Positions 6,322 to 12,726 of a stretch of 13,791 nucleotides of DNA are shown here, in pieces. Source of the DNA: Bacteroidaceae bacterium. GTDB lineage: Bacteria > Bacteroidota > Bacteroidia > Bacteroidales > Bacteroidaceae. The position numbers were made by a program, and so were the translations under genes. Every line of letters starts with the position of its first letter. The first letter of the stretch is position 1. The notes below the pieces were generated by a model that had not been told where the DNA came from, searched no databases, and saw only the letters and a program-made list of their open reading frames with translations. Where the stretch lies: the NCBI GenBank assembly GCA_016302965.1, contig JAEDMP010000066.1:1-13791 (forward strand), given 5' to 3'.

Positions 6322-8431
6322 CCTGTTTTTCCACCTTGCGGTAGTGGCCGTTGCTCACCCGCTGCACCACTTTGTACTTGTTGGTGAAGTTGCTCAGATA
6401 GCGTTCGGCTGACTTTGGATTCTGACCGCATTTCACAGCCGTCTGCCTGTATTCCTCGGTGGTGAAAGCCTGGGGCAACGCCTGGTAGATGAGTTGTTCC
6501 TGGCTGCTCATTGTGGCGAGGGCGGGATTGAGCGGGTTGTCGTTGTCACGGTTGAGGGCGGAGAAGATGCGCAGACTGTGGTTCACGAGACAGTTGACGA
6601 TGGTGAGTGCCGTCTGGAAGTCGTCATCCCGGCAGGTGAAAGCCTGTTCGTTGGGGTCGAAGAGCGGTTTCGAGCGGTCGAGGGTCCACTCCTCATATCG
6701 GCGCAGCAGCGAGAGCACCATGGCGATGCGGAAACCGTAGAGTCCGAGGCGGAAGATGAACGACGAGATGGTGTCGCCGAGGAGGCTGTTCTGCTCCTGG
6801 AGCATCTCGCTGAAGAAACGGTTGAAGTGCTCAGTCTGCTCCTTGGCCAGCAAGAACTGGATGCGTCGCTCGCCGAGGCGTTCGAGTTCGTGGATGAGTT
6901 CGAGCAGATCCTTCCCCATCTCCCTGTACATCAAGTCGATGGGTTGGGCGAAGGCAAAGGGGTCTCTCCATTCCGCCTTCTGCGTGAGTTCGTAGAAGAG
7001 GAAGCGGCTGCCGAGACCGTTTTCGAAGTCGTTGAAGAGGCGTGGCAGCTGGCCGGGCGTACCCGAGAGGAGCACGGAGAGTCGCGGCTCCTGGATGTCG
7101 ATATGCAGGTTGTCGGTCACACGGTTCATCGTGACTGGCTCGTGATGGAACGCGTTGCGGAGCATCGGGCTATAGTCCGACACGTCGTTTTTTAGCATGC
7201 GGGTGAGCGCATCGGCCTCCGTCTCGAAGATGGTGCCACAGCCGCCGTTGGCATCCAGCAGCCGCATGACGGCCGACACAGACGAGTCGACGGCAATCAG
7301 CGGATTGGTGTATTTGGGTTCCTTGGGTTCCGGTCCGCGCGAGGCTCTTTCGGATGCCTTGCCGCCCATGGCCTCCCAGATGGTATGCTGCTCCTCGTAT
7401 TCGGCCATTTGCTGGTGATAGGCCGCCGTGAGTTCAGCCCTGTAGGCATCGAGCAGGTGGGTGAGGATTTTCAGTTCCCCCTTTTTCGAGGCCGCCGACC
7501 CGTAGATGATGGCATAGATGCAGGGATAGACCACCAGTCCGCCGTACAGGCCGTAGATGTTTTTCGGCACGAGGGGCGAGATGAGGGTCAGAAAGCCGAT
7601 AATCATCTTGTCGGCATCCTGGGCGTTGGGGTTGCTTTCCAGGATTCGCGCGAGTATACGGAGCTGGTTCGGGTTGTTGATTTTGTCGGCAAAGGTAGAT
7701 GCTGATGATATGCCGAGGGGCTGTTGCGGGGTCTCGGGTGCTGTGGGGGCCGGTTGGATGATTTCCGCAGTTTCCGCAGTTTCCGCAAGTCCGCAATTCC
7801 CTGCACAAATAGGTTCTTCTTTCATGGTATGATAATGGTTACTATTATCTATATTATTGATATTCATTATATTATTATCATTATTAAAAGTAATTATCCT
7901 ATCCTTTCCATCCTTTTGTTCCTCCTTTGCGCAAGGCTGCGGAAGCTGCGGGGACTGCGGAAACTGCGGGAAACTATGATTGCCATTCGGGTTTTCCGCT
8001 TTCTGCTGAACCGCTTGTTTGAGCCGGATGCCCGCCTTGTCGGCCATGTAGAAAAGGGAGCCGATGCGGGTGCGTCCGTCCGCTTTTTGCAGGCAGTTGG
8101 TATACTTGCGGTCACATTCAGCCTCGTTGTAGTCGGCATTCATGCGGCTCAGCTGGTGGAAGAGTTCCCGGCCGTTCTCGCCGAGTTCGTAGGCAAGGGC
8201 GAAGGCGATGCTGAGCCAGTTGTGATAGCCGGCAGTGAGGTCGATGCCCGAGCGGACCGTTTCTTCCACCAGAAGCTGCACGTCCTGCCACGTGGAGTCG
8301 CGCTGGGTCCAGGATGCTGAGGGTTGATGACTGGCCTTTCGGCGTTGGTTGTTCTCGTTCTGGGCGTCGGGCGTGAGTGCCTTCTGGTTTCGGTTCGCCC
8401 AGTATGAAATATCAAATTTGTTGTTTGTCAT
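6305..8431 (-). CDS. PriCT plus DUF3987 primase-helicase protein
   Basis: This is a 708-residue protein. The start at 8431 (MTNNKFDISYWANRNQ) is chosen because it follows the primase stop by 13 bp; the open frame above it only overlaps the primase gene out of frame. Residues about 50-137 form a PriCT-like domain (WLSIAFALAYELGENG, FHQLSRMNADYNEAECDRKY). A low-complexity linker (about 145-245) follows, with Pro/Gln repeats, an Asn-rich run, and an AETAETAE run. The C-terminal 460 residues match DUF3987, an ATPase-like domain usual in mobile elements. They show GSAASKKG at 311-318 as the Walker A, FETEAD as a likely Walker B, LSGTPGQL, and GLGSRF. The usual Gly before the Walker A Lys is Lys here, which is odd. 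Together with the preceding primase protein it probably acts in initiation of element DNA replication. Confidence 0.85.
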   Translation of the reverse strand: MTNNKFDISYWANRNQKALTPDAQNENNQRRKASHQPSASWTQRDSTWQDVQLLVEETVRSGIDLTAGYHNWLSIAFALAYELGENGRELFHQLSRMNADYNEAECDRKYTNCLQKADGRTRIGSLFYMADKAGIRLKQAVQQKAENPNGNHSFPQFPQSPQLPQPCAKEEQKDGKDRIITFNNDNNIMNINNIDNSNHYHTMKEEPICAGNCGLAETAETAEIIQPAPTAPETPQQPLGISSASTFADKINNPNQLRILARILESNPNAQDADKMIIGFLTLISPLVPKNIYGLYGGLVVYPCIYAIIYGSAASKKGELKILTHLLDAYRAELTAAYHQQMAEYEEQHTIWEAMGGKASERASRGPEPKEPKYTNPLIAVDSSVSAVMRLLDANGGCGTIFETEADALTRMLKNDVSDYSPMLRNAFHHEPVTMNRVTDNLHIDIQEPRLSVLLSGTPGQLPRLFNDFENGLGSRFLFYELTQKAEWRDPFAFAQPIDLMYREMGKDLLELIHELERLGERRIQFLLAKEQTEHFNRFFSEMLQEQNSLLGDTISSFIFRLGLYGFRIAMVLSLLRRYEEWTLDRSKPLFDPNEQAFTCRDDDFQTALTIVNCLVNHSLRIFSALNRDNDNPLNPALATMSSQEQLIYQALPQAFTTEEYRQTAVKCGQNPKSAERYLSNFTNKYKVVQRVSNGHYRKVEKQAQNAN
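7762..7797. repeat. 9-bp tandem array, left arm (TTTCCGCAG)
   Basis: There are four 9-bp units: TTTCCGCAG (7762-7770), TTTCCGCAG (7771-7779), TTTCCGCAA (7780-7788), and the degenerate GTCCGCAAT (7789-7797). On the coding strand they encode the AETAETAE segment of the helicase linker. They are the inverted counterpart of the array at 7937-7972. Confidence 0.85.
7937..7972. repeat. 9-bp tandem array, right arm (CTGCGGAAA)
   Basis: There are four 9-bp units: CTGCGGAAG (7937-7945), CTGCGGGGA (7946-7954), CTGCGGAAA (7955-7963) and CTGCGGGAA (7964-7972). They are the reverse complement of the left arm. CTGCGGAAACTGCGG (7955-7969) and 7765-7779 form a perfect 15-bp inverted repeat. On the coding strand they give FPQFPQSPQLPQP. 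The 139 bp between the arms is strongly AT-rich at about 7815-7905. Confidence 0.85.
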
Positions 8432-8444
8432 ACTGAATACAGGA

Positions 8445-9038
8445 TTAGAAAGGTGCAACATGGGGTTCAAGCAGGATGCTGGGGTGGCAGTAACACTCGC
8501 CGTCGAAGGGCAGGAAACAGGCCCTGCAGACATCCTTGCCGCTGGGGTCAACGATGAGCCGGTAGGTCTCGGCCAGGTAGTTGCCGATGGCCTGGAACCA
8601 TTTCTCGTGGGGGTTCTCCTCGCTCACCTCGATGGTCACTACCCATTTCAGTCCGTCGCCCGAGGGCGAGGTGAAGAGCAGTTGCGTCTCGAAACAGGGG
8701 TCGGCGATGAGCAACTCTTTCGCCCTTTGCTTGTCCGGGCCGAGGTGGTCGAAGTCGAGGCAGAGGAGGCCGGAGTGGGAGAGGAGCCCTTGCGCGTTCC
8801 GATAGTTGAAAAGACCAGAGAAGGTGACGAAGTCGAGATGTTCGGCCTTGAACTTCGAGGCCTCCTTGCGGTCGCTGATGCGGCGCAGTTCCCACGTGGC
8901 GCGGCCAGCCTTGACGGACGAGCGAATATATTTGTACACGCGCACGAGGTTCGCCTGATAATCCGGCTTCACCGATTGGTTCACTGGGGCCTTGAAGAAG
9001 GAGAATGGTGCCTGGCACCACGCTCCCCGTGTAGTCAT
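8445..9038 (-). CDS. Small primase-domain protein (BT4734/BF3469 type, VirE N-terminal-like)
   Basis: This is a 197-residue protein from the ATG at 9038 (MTTRGAWCQAP), one base after the stop of the upstream HTH gene. An in-frame ATG at 9059 would add seven residues and overlap that gene. Visible features fit the BT4734-like branch of archaeo-eukaryotic primases: an FFKAPV start motif, Asp95 and Asp97 in LCLDFDHL as the likely metal-binding pair, SPSGDGLKWVV at about 124-134, and DPSGKDVCRACFLPFD near 164-179. In most relatives I know this domain is fused to PriCT-DUF3987 in one polypeptide. Here it is a separate gene that stops 13 bp before the helicase gene and in another frame. It probably makes primers for element replication. 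The family assignment is solid, the activity inferred. Confidence 0.85.
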   Translation of the reverse strand: MTTRGAWCQAPFSFFKAPVNQSVKPDYQANLVRVYKYIRSSVKAGRATWELRRISDRKEASKFKAEHLDFVTFSGLFNYRNAQGLLSHSGLLCLDFDHLGPDKQRAKELLIADPCFETQLLFTSPSGDGLKWVVTIEVSEENPHEKWFQAIGNYLAETYRLIVDPSGKDVCRACFLPFDGECYCHPSILLEPHVAPF

Positions 9039-9039
9039 C

Positions 9040-9468
9040 CTATCGTTTGCTGCTTCCATAGGGCTCCCGATTGATGATTTTTCCCATCAGATAGGCGTTC
9101 TCCATCAGACGCTGCACGTCGTGCTGCTTGTAGTAGATTTTCCCGCGCATCTTCGCATAAGGCAGGCTTCCGTTGGAGCGGAGCGTCTGCAACGTCCTGG
9201 CAGAGACGTGGAGCAGGCGCATCACGTCCTGGTTGTCCATCCACTCGTCGAGACGGGTGAGCGGCAGGCTGTTGCCGTCGTCACCTTGCTCTACGGGTGG
9301 CTGCCCGTGGCTGTCTGTCTGCCGGGCAGACTGACAGAGGTGCGCCCGGATGGCTCTCGCGGCTGGTTCATCACTGAGGAGATAATCGAGCACGATTTCT
9401 CCTATTCTTGCCGGAAGGTTGAGCTGCTGCTCATCGGCACTGCAATTGAGGAAATGTTTATTTTCCAT
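9040..9468 (-). CDS. Helix-turn-helix DNA-binding protein (excisionase/MerR-like fold)
   Basis: This is a 142-residue protein. Residues about 74-124 form a single MerR/excisionase-type winged helix: DEWMDNQDVMRLLHVSARTL, then QTLRSNGSLPYAKMRGKIYY, then KQHDVQRLM. The first 70 residues are a variable linker-like region without a recognised domain. It is the first gene of the leftward primase-helicase operon and ends one base before the primase start, so translational coupling is likely. By context it probably regulates the operon, or binds the iteron-like array at 9679-9879 as an initiator or accessory factor. In other mobile elements similar proteins act as excision factors, but no integrase is in the window. 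Confidence 0.85.
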   Translation of the reverse strand: MENKHFLNCSADEQQLNLPARIGEIVLDYLLSDEPAARAIRAHLCQSARQTDSHGQPPVEQGDDGNSLPLTRLDEWMDNQDVMRLLHVSARTLQTLRSNGSLPYAKMRGKIYYKQHDVQRLMENAYLMGKIINREPYGSSKR

Positions 9469-9479
9469 AAAAGTTTTGT

Positions 9480-9500
9480 AACGGCATGTTTACCGCCGTT
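9480..9500 (-). promoter_or_regulatory. Short hairpin in the HTH gene leader
   Basis: AACGGC (9480-9485) and GCCGTT (9495-9500) form a 6-bp stem with a 9-nt loop, ending 11 nt before the HTH start codon. It lies in the predicted leader of about 110 nt. A translational or operator role is possible but weakly supported. Confidence 0.3.
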
Positions 9501-9586
9501 CAGAAGCGGATGCCTCCCGTCGGGAAAAAATCTGAACTGGCTTTCCAGCAACGTGCCTTCGGCCATTTCTTCCCTCTTGGTGCTTG

Positions 9587-9618
9587 CAAAATTAAATAGA
9601 ATCATTCAATCCACCAAA
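9587..9618 (-). promoter_or_regulatory. Bacteroidetes-type promoter for the HTH-primase-helicase operon
   Basis: On the reverse strand, TTTG (9615-9618) is followed by 20 nt and TAATTTTG (9587-9594), exact matches to both consensus boxes. Initiation would be near 9580, leaving a leader of about 110 nt before the ATG at 9468. The iteron-like array begins 60 bp upstream of the -33 box. Confidence 0.7.
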
Positions 9619-9678
9619 CATTTTTACAAGAACGTGAAGTTTGTCATGTATCTGAAAATTAATGCGTTACAATCATTA

Positions 9679-9879
9679 TTTGATTGCTTTATTTGATTGT
9701 AAAAGCTACTTTTTTATTGATATTTCCTTATATTTGATTATTGTCGCCAACCCATCAAATATAAGTATCAAATAGTGGGTGTTTCAATCAAATATAAGCA
9801 TATCATCAGTCAAAATTTGATTGGCAGGAGGCCAAGATTTGATTATCCAAGGTCGGAAAATCAAAAATAAGCATCAAAT
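9679..9879. repeat. Iteron-like array: ten copies of TTTGAT/ATCAAA in both orientations
   Basis: TTTGAT or its complement starts at about 9679, 9692, 9733, 9754, 9767, 9787, 9816, 9838, 9860 and 9873. Three adjacent pairs are spaced exactly 13 bp apart (9679/9692, 9754/9767, 9860/9873). The longer 12-mer ATCAAATATAAG is perfect at 9754-9765 and 9787-9798, and inverted at 9727-9738. It has one mismatch at 9860-9871. The inverted copy and the 9754 copy make a 12-bp inverted repeat with a 15-bp spacer. The whole gene-free stretch 9469-10008 is AT-rich and holds this array, the operon promoter and a terminator. A replication-origin or operator role is inferred. Confidence 0.85.
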
Positions 9880-9924
9880 TTTCGGTAAAGAATTCAATTT
9901 TTAGCCAGTAGTAAAAGTAAAAAA

Positions 9925-9949
9925 AATCCCGCATTGTAAGTGCGGGATT
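9925..9949 (-). terminator. Intrinsic terminator after the 428-residue protein gene
   Basis: A perfect 9-bp stem, AATCCCGCA (9941-9949 read on the reverse strand) with TGCGGGATT, encloses a 7-nt loop and is followed on the reverse strand by TTTTTT. It lies about 60 nt beyond the stop at 10009. On the + strand the following sequence (GTTTCTGTATT) is a poorer U-tract, so action is mainly leftward. Confidence 0.88.
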
Positions 9950-10008
9950 GTTTCTGTATTCGCTCTTTTTTTACAAGGTGGTTATTCAGCTGTTCGCAGG
10001 GCTATGGT

Positions 10009-11295
10009 CTAAAGAGGAGAATAGTGAAGAACTTGTTCGTTGGTGGCATGAAAACCATCATGGGATTGCAGGCTTTCAGCAGTTTTCATGTCATGCCCAT
10101 GACCAGCCAGATAGCTCCTTTCCCACTTTTCAAGGTTTTGCATGAAACACGGCAGGTCGTCTACCTTACGTTTGACCTTCTCTGCCTGCGCATCTGATTG
10201 ACCGTTGTTTTTTGTCTTGGCGTTCTTACATCCATCGATTTGAGAAAAGCCCACCAATTGATACTTTCCTGAAATCATCTTATACCGTTCACTAAAGCAT
10301 TCGTAAACTTCCGTCAACGAAACTTGACCATTGTGCATCATGTATTTTTCGATGAACTCGTAAATATATACTCCCTTGATGTATTTGTTATTCCGGTTGA
10401 GCTGCGGAATCATCTCGTCAAAATGGTCTATCAGATAGCGGCATTTTTCGAGTGCTGCTACATCGTTGCGGAATACTTTCGTTTCCAAATCGGTATAGCC
10501 TTTTTTCTGACGGCGGTAATTCAAGATGTAGATAAAAAGATTCACAATATCCTGCAATTTATATAAATGGAAATGATGCTGTCCGAAATATGCCTCGTCG
10601 TATTTACATTTTACAAATGCATCATAGGCAGGATTATTATCGACGTTAACCGGGGGCAGGTTGAATCTATATTTGTCCTCGACATTATCAAGATGCAGAT
10701 GGAATCTTTTGAGACTTTCTTCCGGATTATTTCTAATTATATCTTCTTCTTCAATTTCCTTCTTGCAAATTTGGAAACAGTCATCGAGAAGATGACACAA
10801 ATCCGCAAACAGACTGTCCAGCTGTAGGACTTTTTCATGTATCGTTTCCGAAAACATGAAGGTCTGTTGTTCTGGAACCGTGAGTAAGGAATAATGGAGT
10901 ACATTCAACTTTTGACCGCTATTCATAAGATAGTTTTTCATGTGTATCGTTAACTTGGGCGACATCAGCACAAGTAATCTTTGCAAATGCATTATTGAAT
11001 CCTCTATATGATTCAGAGTCTTAGGGTGATTGCGAAAAAATTGGTTGTCAGAAGTGCCGTACTGATAATTATAAATGAGCGCATTTTCCTCGAGAACCAG
11101 CTTATCGAGACCTAAGGAAGCAACAATATGCATAACCCTATATGTCAAACGTTCGATGTCTTTCAGGTTCATCTTTTTTTCGGAGATCGCAAACAGAAGA
11201 TTATTGCTGGTCAAAACTTTAATCAACCCATTCGAACATTCGAAAAGGGATTTATCATCTCCTGATTTAAGGTCTTGAAAAAAATCTATTTTCAT
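10009..11295 (-). CDS. Unrecognised 428-residue protein
   Basis: I do not recognise a family. The protein is soluble-looking, without a signal peptide or clear membrane segment, and appears mostly helical. Visible features are an acidic stretch at about 179-193 (KEIEEEDIIRNNPEE), a His-rich QHHFHLYKL at 239-247, a basic YRRQKKGYTD at 260-269, a compact region with KGVYIYEFIEKYMM (307-320) and SLTEVYECFSERYKM (326-340), and a Lys/Gln-rich polar tail from about 355. It is AT-rich like the AbiE genes and unlike the upstream core. It is a single-gene unit, with a -7 box at 11369-11376 and a strong terminator at 9925-9949. Its position between a primase-helicase module and an AbiE system suggests an accessory or defence role, but this is context only. 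Confidence 0.75.
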   Translation of the reverse strand: MKIDFFQDLKSGDDKSLFECSNGLIKVLTSNNLLFAISEKKMNLKDIERLTYRVMHIVASLGLDKLVLEENALIYNYQYGTSDNQFFRNHPKTLNHIEDSIMHLQRLLVLMSPKLTIHMKNYLMNSGQKLNVLHYSLLTVPEQQTFMFSETIHEKVLQLDSLFADLCHLLDDCFQICKKEIEEEDIIRNNPEESLKRFHLHLDNVEDKYRFNLPPVNVDNNPAYDAFVKCKYDEAYFGQHHFHLYKLQDIVNLFIYILNYRRQKKGYTDLETKVFRNDVAALEKCRYLIDHFDEMIPQLNRNNKYIKGVYIYEFIEKYMMHNGQVSLTEVYECFSERYKMISGKYQLVGFSQIDGCKNAKTKNNGQSDAQAEKVKRKVDDLPCFMQNLEKWERSYLAGHGHDMKTAESLQSHDGFHATNEQVLHYSPL

Positions 11296-11368
11296 TATGG
11301 TTTGGTAAAAAATTAAACATAAGCCGACGCTTCATATCCTGAAAAAACGCCATCGGCCGAAAACGTTG

Positions 11369-11376
11369 CAAATGTA
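11369..11376 (-). promoter_or_regulatory. Candidate -7 box for the 428-residue protein gene
   Basis: The reverse strand reads TACATTTG (11369-11376), an exact TAnnTTTG match about 75 nt upstream of the ATG at 11295. No clear TTTG is found at the expected distance. A small inverted repeat, CATGA/TCATG (11385-11389/11398-11402), lies where the -33 box should be and could be an operator. Confidence 0.45.
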
Positions 11377-11410
11377 TAAAAAAACATGACAACCACATCA
11401 TGTTATTTGG

Positions 11411-11438
11411 AAAAAAATCAAATATTTAGGATTTTTTT
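11411..11438 (-). terminator. AT-rich hairpin terminator after the abiE operon
   Basis: AAAAAAATC (11411-11419) and GATTTTTTT (11430-11438) form a 9-bp inverted repeat with a 10-nt loop, directly overlapping the stop of the small downstream gene and ending in a run of T on the transcript. The stem is weak (mostly A:T), so confidence is moderate. Confidence 0.45.
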
Positions 11439-11790
11439 AATATTTCGCATACATATCGTTCTCTTCCTCATCTATTAGTCCAAATCTACCGTTCTTTTCA
11501 CAGATATAAAGATTAACTTTGGGTAGTTTTATAACACCATCATACTTTTTGCAGGAAAACTTGTTATAGAAGAATCCATATTCATTGATAAGTATTCTGC
11601 GTCTGAAATGGCTATAATAGATTTCATACAAGGCTTCTCCATTGGGACCACAATCATATAGTTCTTCATATCCTCCCCACTCCCCAGGAAGTACCCCGTT
11701 GGCATCAACAAAAAATGAACAGTGATCGCCGTAACGGCATTCTATATTAATTCTTTCTTGATTAAATGTTTCATCTTTAGCTATTTCCAT
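11437..11790 (-). CDS. Small WG-repeat-like protein downstream of abiEii
   Basis: This is a 117-residue acidic protein with no signal peptide. The C-terminal segment CEKNGRFGLIDEEEN (97-111) resembles one WG (KWG) repeat, whose usual form is a Gly-aromatic-Gly-hydrophobic-Ile-Asp pattern. A partial second unit may be read at 70-90 (EYGFFYNKFSCKKYDGVIKL). WG repeats are beta-rich and of unclear function, often found in bacterial surface or toxin-associated proteins. The gene starts 12 bp after the AbiEii stop, in the same orientation and similar base composition, so it is likely a third cistron of the abiE operon. A modifier or immunity role for AbiE is possible but only inferred from position. 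Confidence 0.68.
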   Translation of the reverse strand: MEIAKDETFNQERINIECRYGDHCSFFVDANGVLPGEWGGYEELYDCGPNGEALYEIYYSHFRRRILINEYGFFYNKFSCKKYDGVIKLPKVNLYICEKNGRFGLIDEEENDMYAKY

Positions 11791-11802
11791 AACTTCAAAA
11801 TA

Positions 11803-12726
11803 TTAAAAGTTTAAGACAATTCCCAATTCCTCCGCTTCCTCTTGCAACTTCTGCGGATTCTGTTTAGCGAGTTTCTTCAGATTGAGTAGTTTCCATTGTA
11901 CTGATGGATAGTTTTTGAAGTACTCAAATTCGTATCCATCCCACTTTGGCTGACCAGATTCGAAACTAATCAGGAACTTCTTATCCGATTCTGTCATCAA
12001 CAACTTTACATCATTAATGAGTTTTGCACGGGTTTCTTCAAACTCTTCGTATGTAAAAGGAACATCCGTCATACCTGCAAACTGGTTTTCCATTGCTTCT
12101 CGCTGGTCAATCATGCTTGGGGCAAAAGACTCATGGATGGGTCTGTCGCTACCAAGTAAACAGAAGATAAGTCCCTCACGGCATTTGCCAAATGGAACAT
12201 CCATATACTTTATATCAAACAAGTCACGAGGATGCTGACGTGATAACGCTGCTGCGATCTTGCCACCATATAATTGAGTTAGGGGCACAACGCTTGCCTC
12301 ACAATAGAGAGAAAACTCTTCCTGTGCTTTATCACTCAATGGTATAGTTTGAACATCACCACCTATAATACCTCTCTTGGTCTGGTTAACCTCTATCTTC
12401 ACCTGCCTACCTCGATATTCGCACAACAGTTTGCAGGTACTGAAGTTTGGAACGATATGCATTCCTTTGAAAGCTTTCTTTGCCTTATCTGCAATGGTTT
12501 TTAGATGCAAATTGATGTCATCCAAACTTGTCTGACGGTCAGCCAACGGGATATAGGTCAAATCAATATCTACAGAATAACGTGGCAAATCTTTCAAGAA
12601 AAGATTGATGGCAGTACCTCCATGTATTGCAAACACATGCTCTTCCATCACTATCGGAATAAGACGGAGTAGCAGTTCTACTTTCTGAGCGTAAACACTT
12701 GATCTTATATCATTCATATTCTGCAA
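11803..12726 (-). CDS. abiEii: AbiEii/AbiGii-type nucleotidyltransferase toxin
   Basis: This 307-residue protein is the toxin of a type IV toxin-antitoxin, or abortive-infection, pair. The nucleotidyltransferase signature is intact: HGGTAINLF (35-43), then Arg49, Ser51 and the metal-binding pair Asp53/Asp55 in RYSVDIDL. KIEVNQTKRG follows near 110-119. The C-terminal part of the fold carries LYGGKIAAAL (152-161) and RQHPRDLFDIKY (163-174), with Lys156, Asp168 and Asp171 matching conserved family residues. Known family members bind nucleotide and arrest growth, relieved by the cognate AbiEi. The start overlaps abiEi by 17 bp (or 8 bp if the Met at residue 4 is used), the usual coupling for such pairs. 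There is no frame damage, so it appears active. Confidence 0.93.
   Translation of the reverse strand: MQNMNDIRSSVYAQKVELLLRLIPIVMEEHVFAIHGGTAINLFLKDLPRYSVDIDLTYIPLADRQTSLDDINLHLKTIADKAKKAFKGMHIVPNFSTCKLLCEYRGRQVKIEVNQTKRGIIGGDVQTIPLSDKAQEEFSLYCEASVVPLTQLYGGKIAAALSRQHPRDLFDIKYMDVPFGKCREGLIFCLLGSDRPIHESFAPSMIDQREAMENQFAGMTDVPFTYEEFEETRAKLINDVKLLMTESDKKFLISFESGQPKWDGYEFEYFKNYPSVQWKLLNLKKLAKQNPQKLQEEAEELGIVLNF

Noticed and set aside
7724..8320. Forward open frame across the helicase linker
   Set aside because: It is antisense to conserved PriCT coding sequence. The Arg-Lys-Leu and Phe-Arg-Ser runs come from the 9-bp repeats, and the Ile run from the AT-rich core.
9402..9605. 67-codon reverse frame in the HTH leader, possible leader peptide
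   Set aside because: Its first ATG lies upstream of the predicted transcription start, and it overlaps the HTH start in another frame. No conserved features support translation, though the inner Met at 9566 cannot be excluded.
9679..9879. Possible CRISPR array
   Set aside because: Repeat units are only 6-12 bp, occur in both orientations and have irregular short spacing, with no spacers of constant length and no cas genes.
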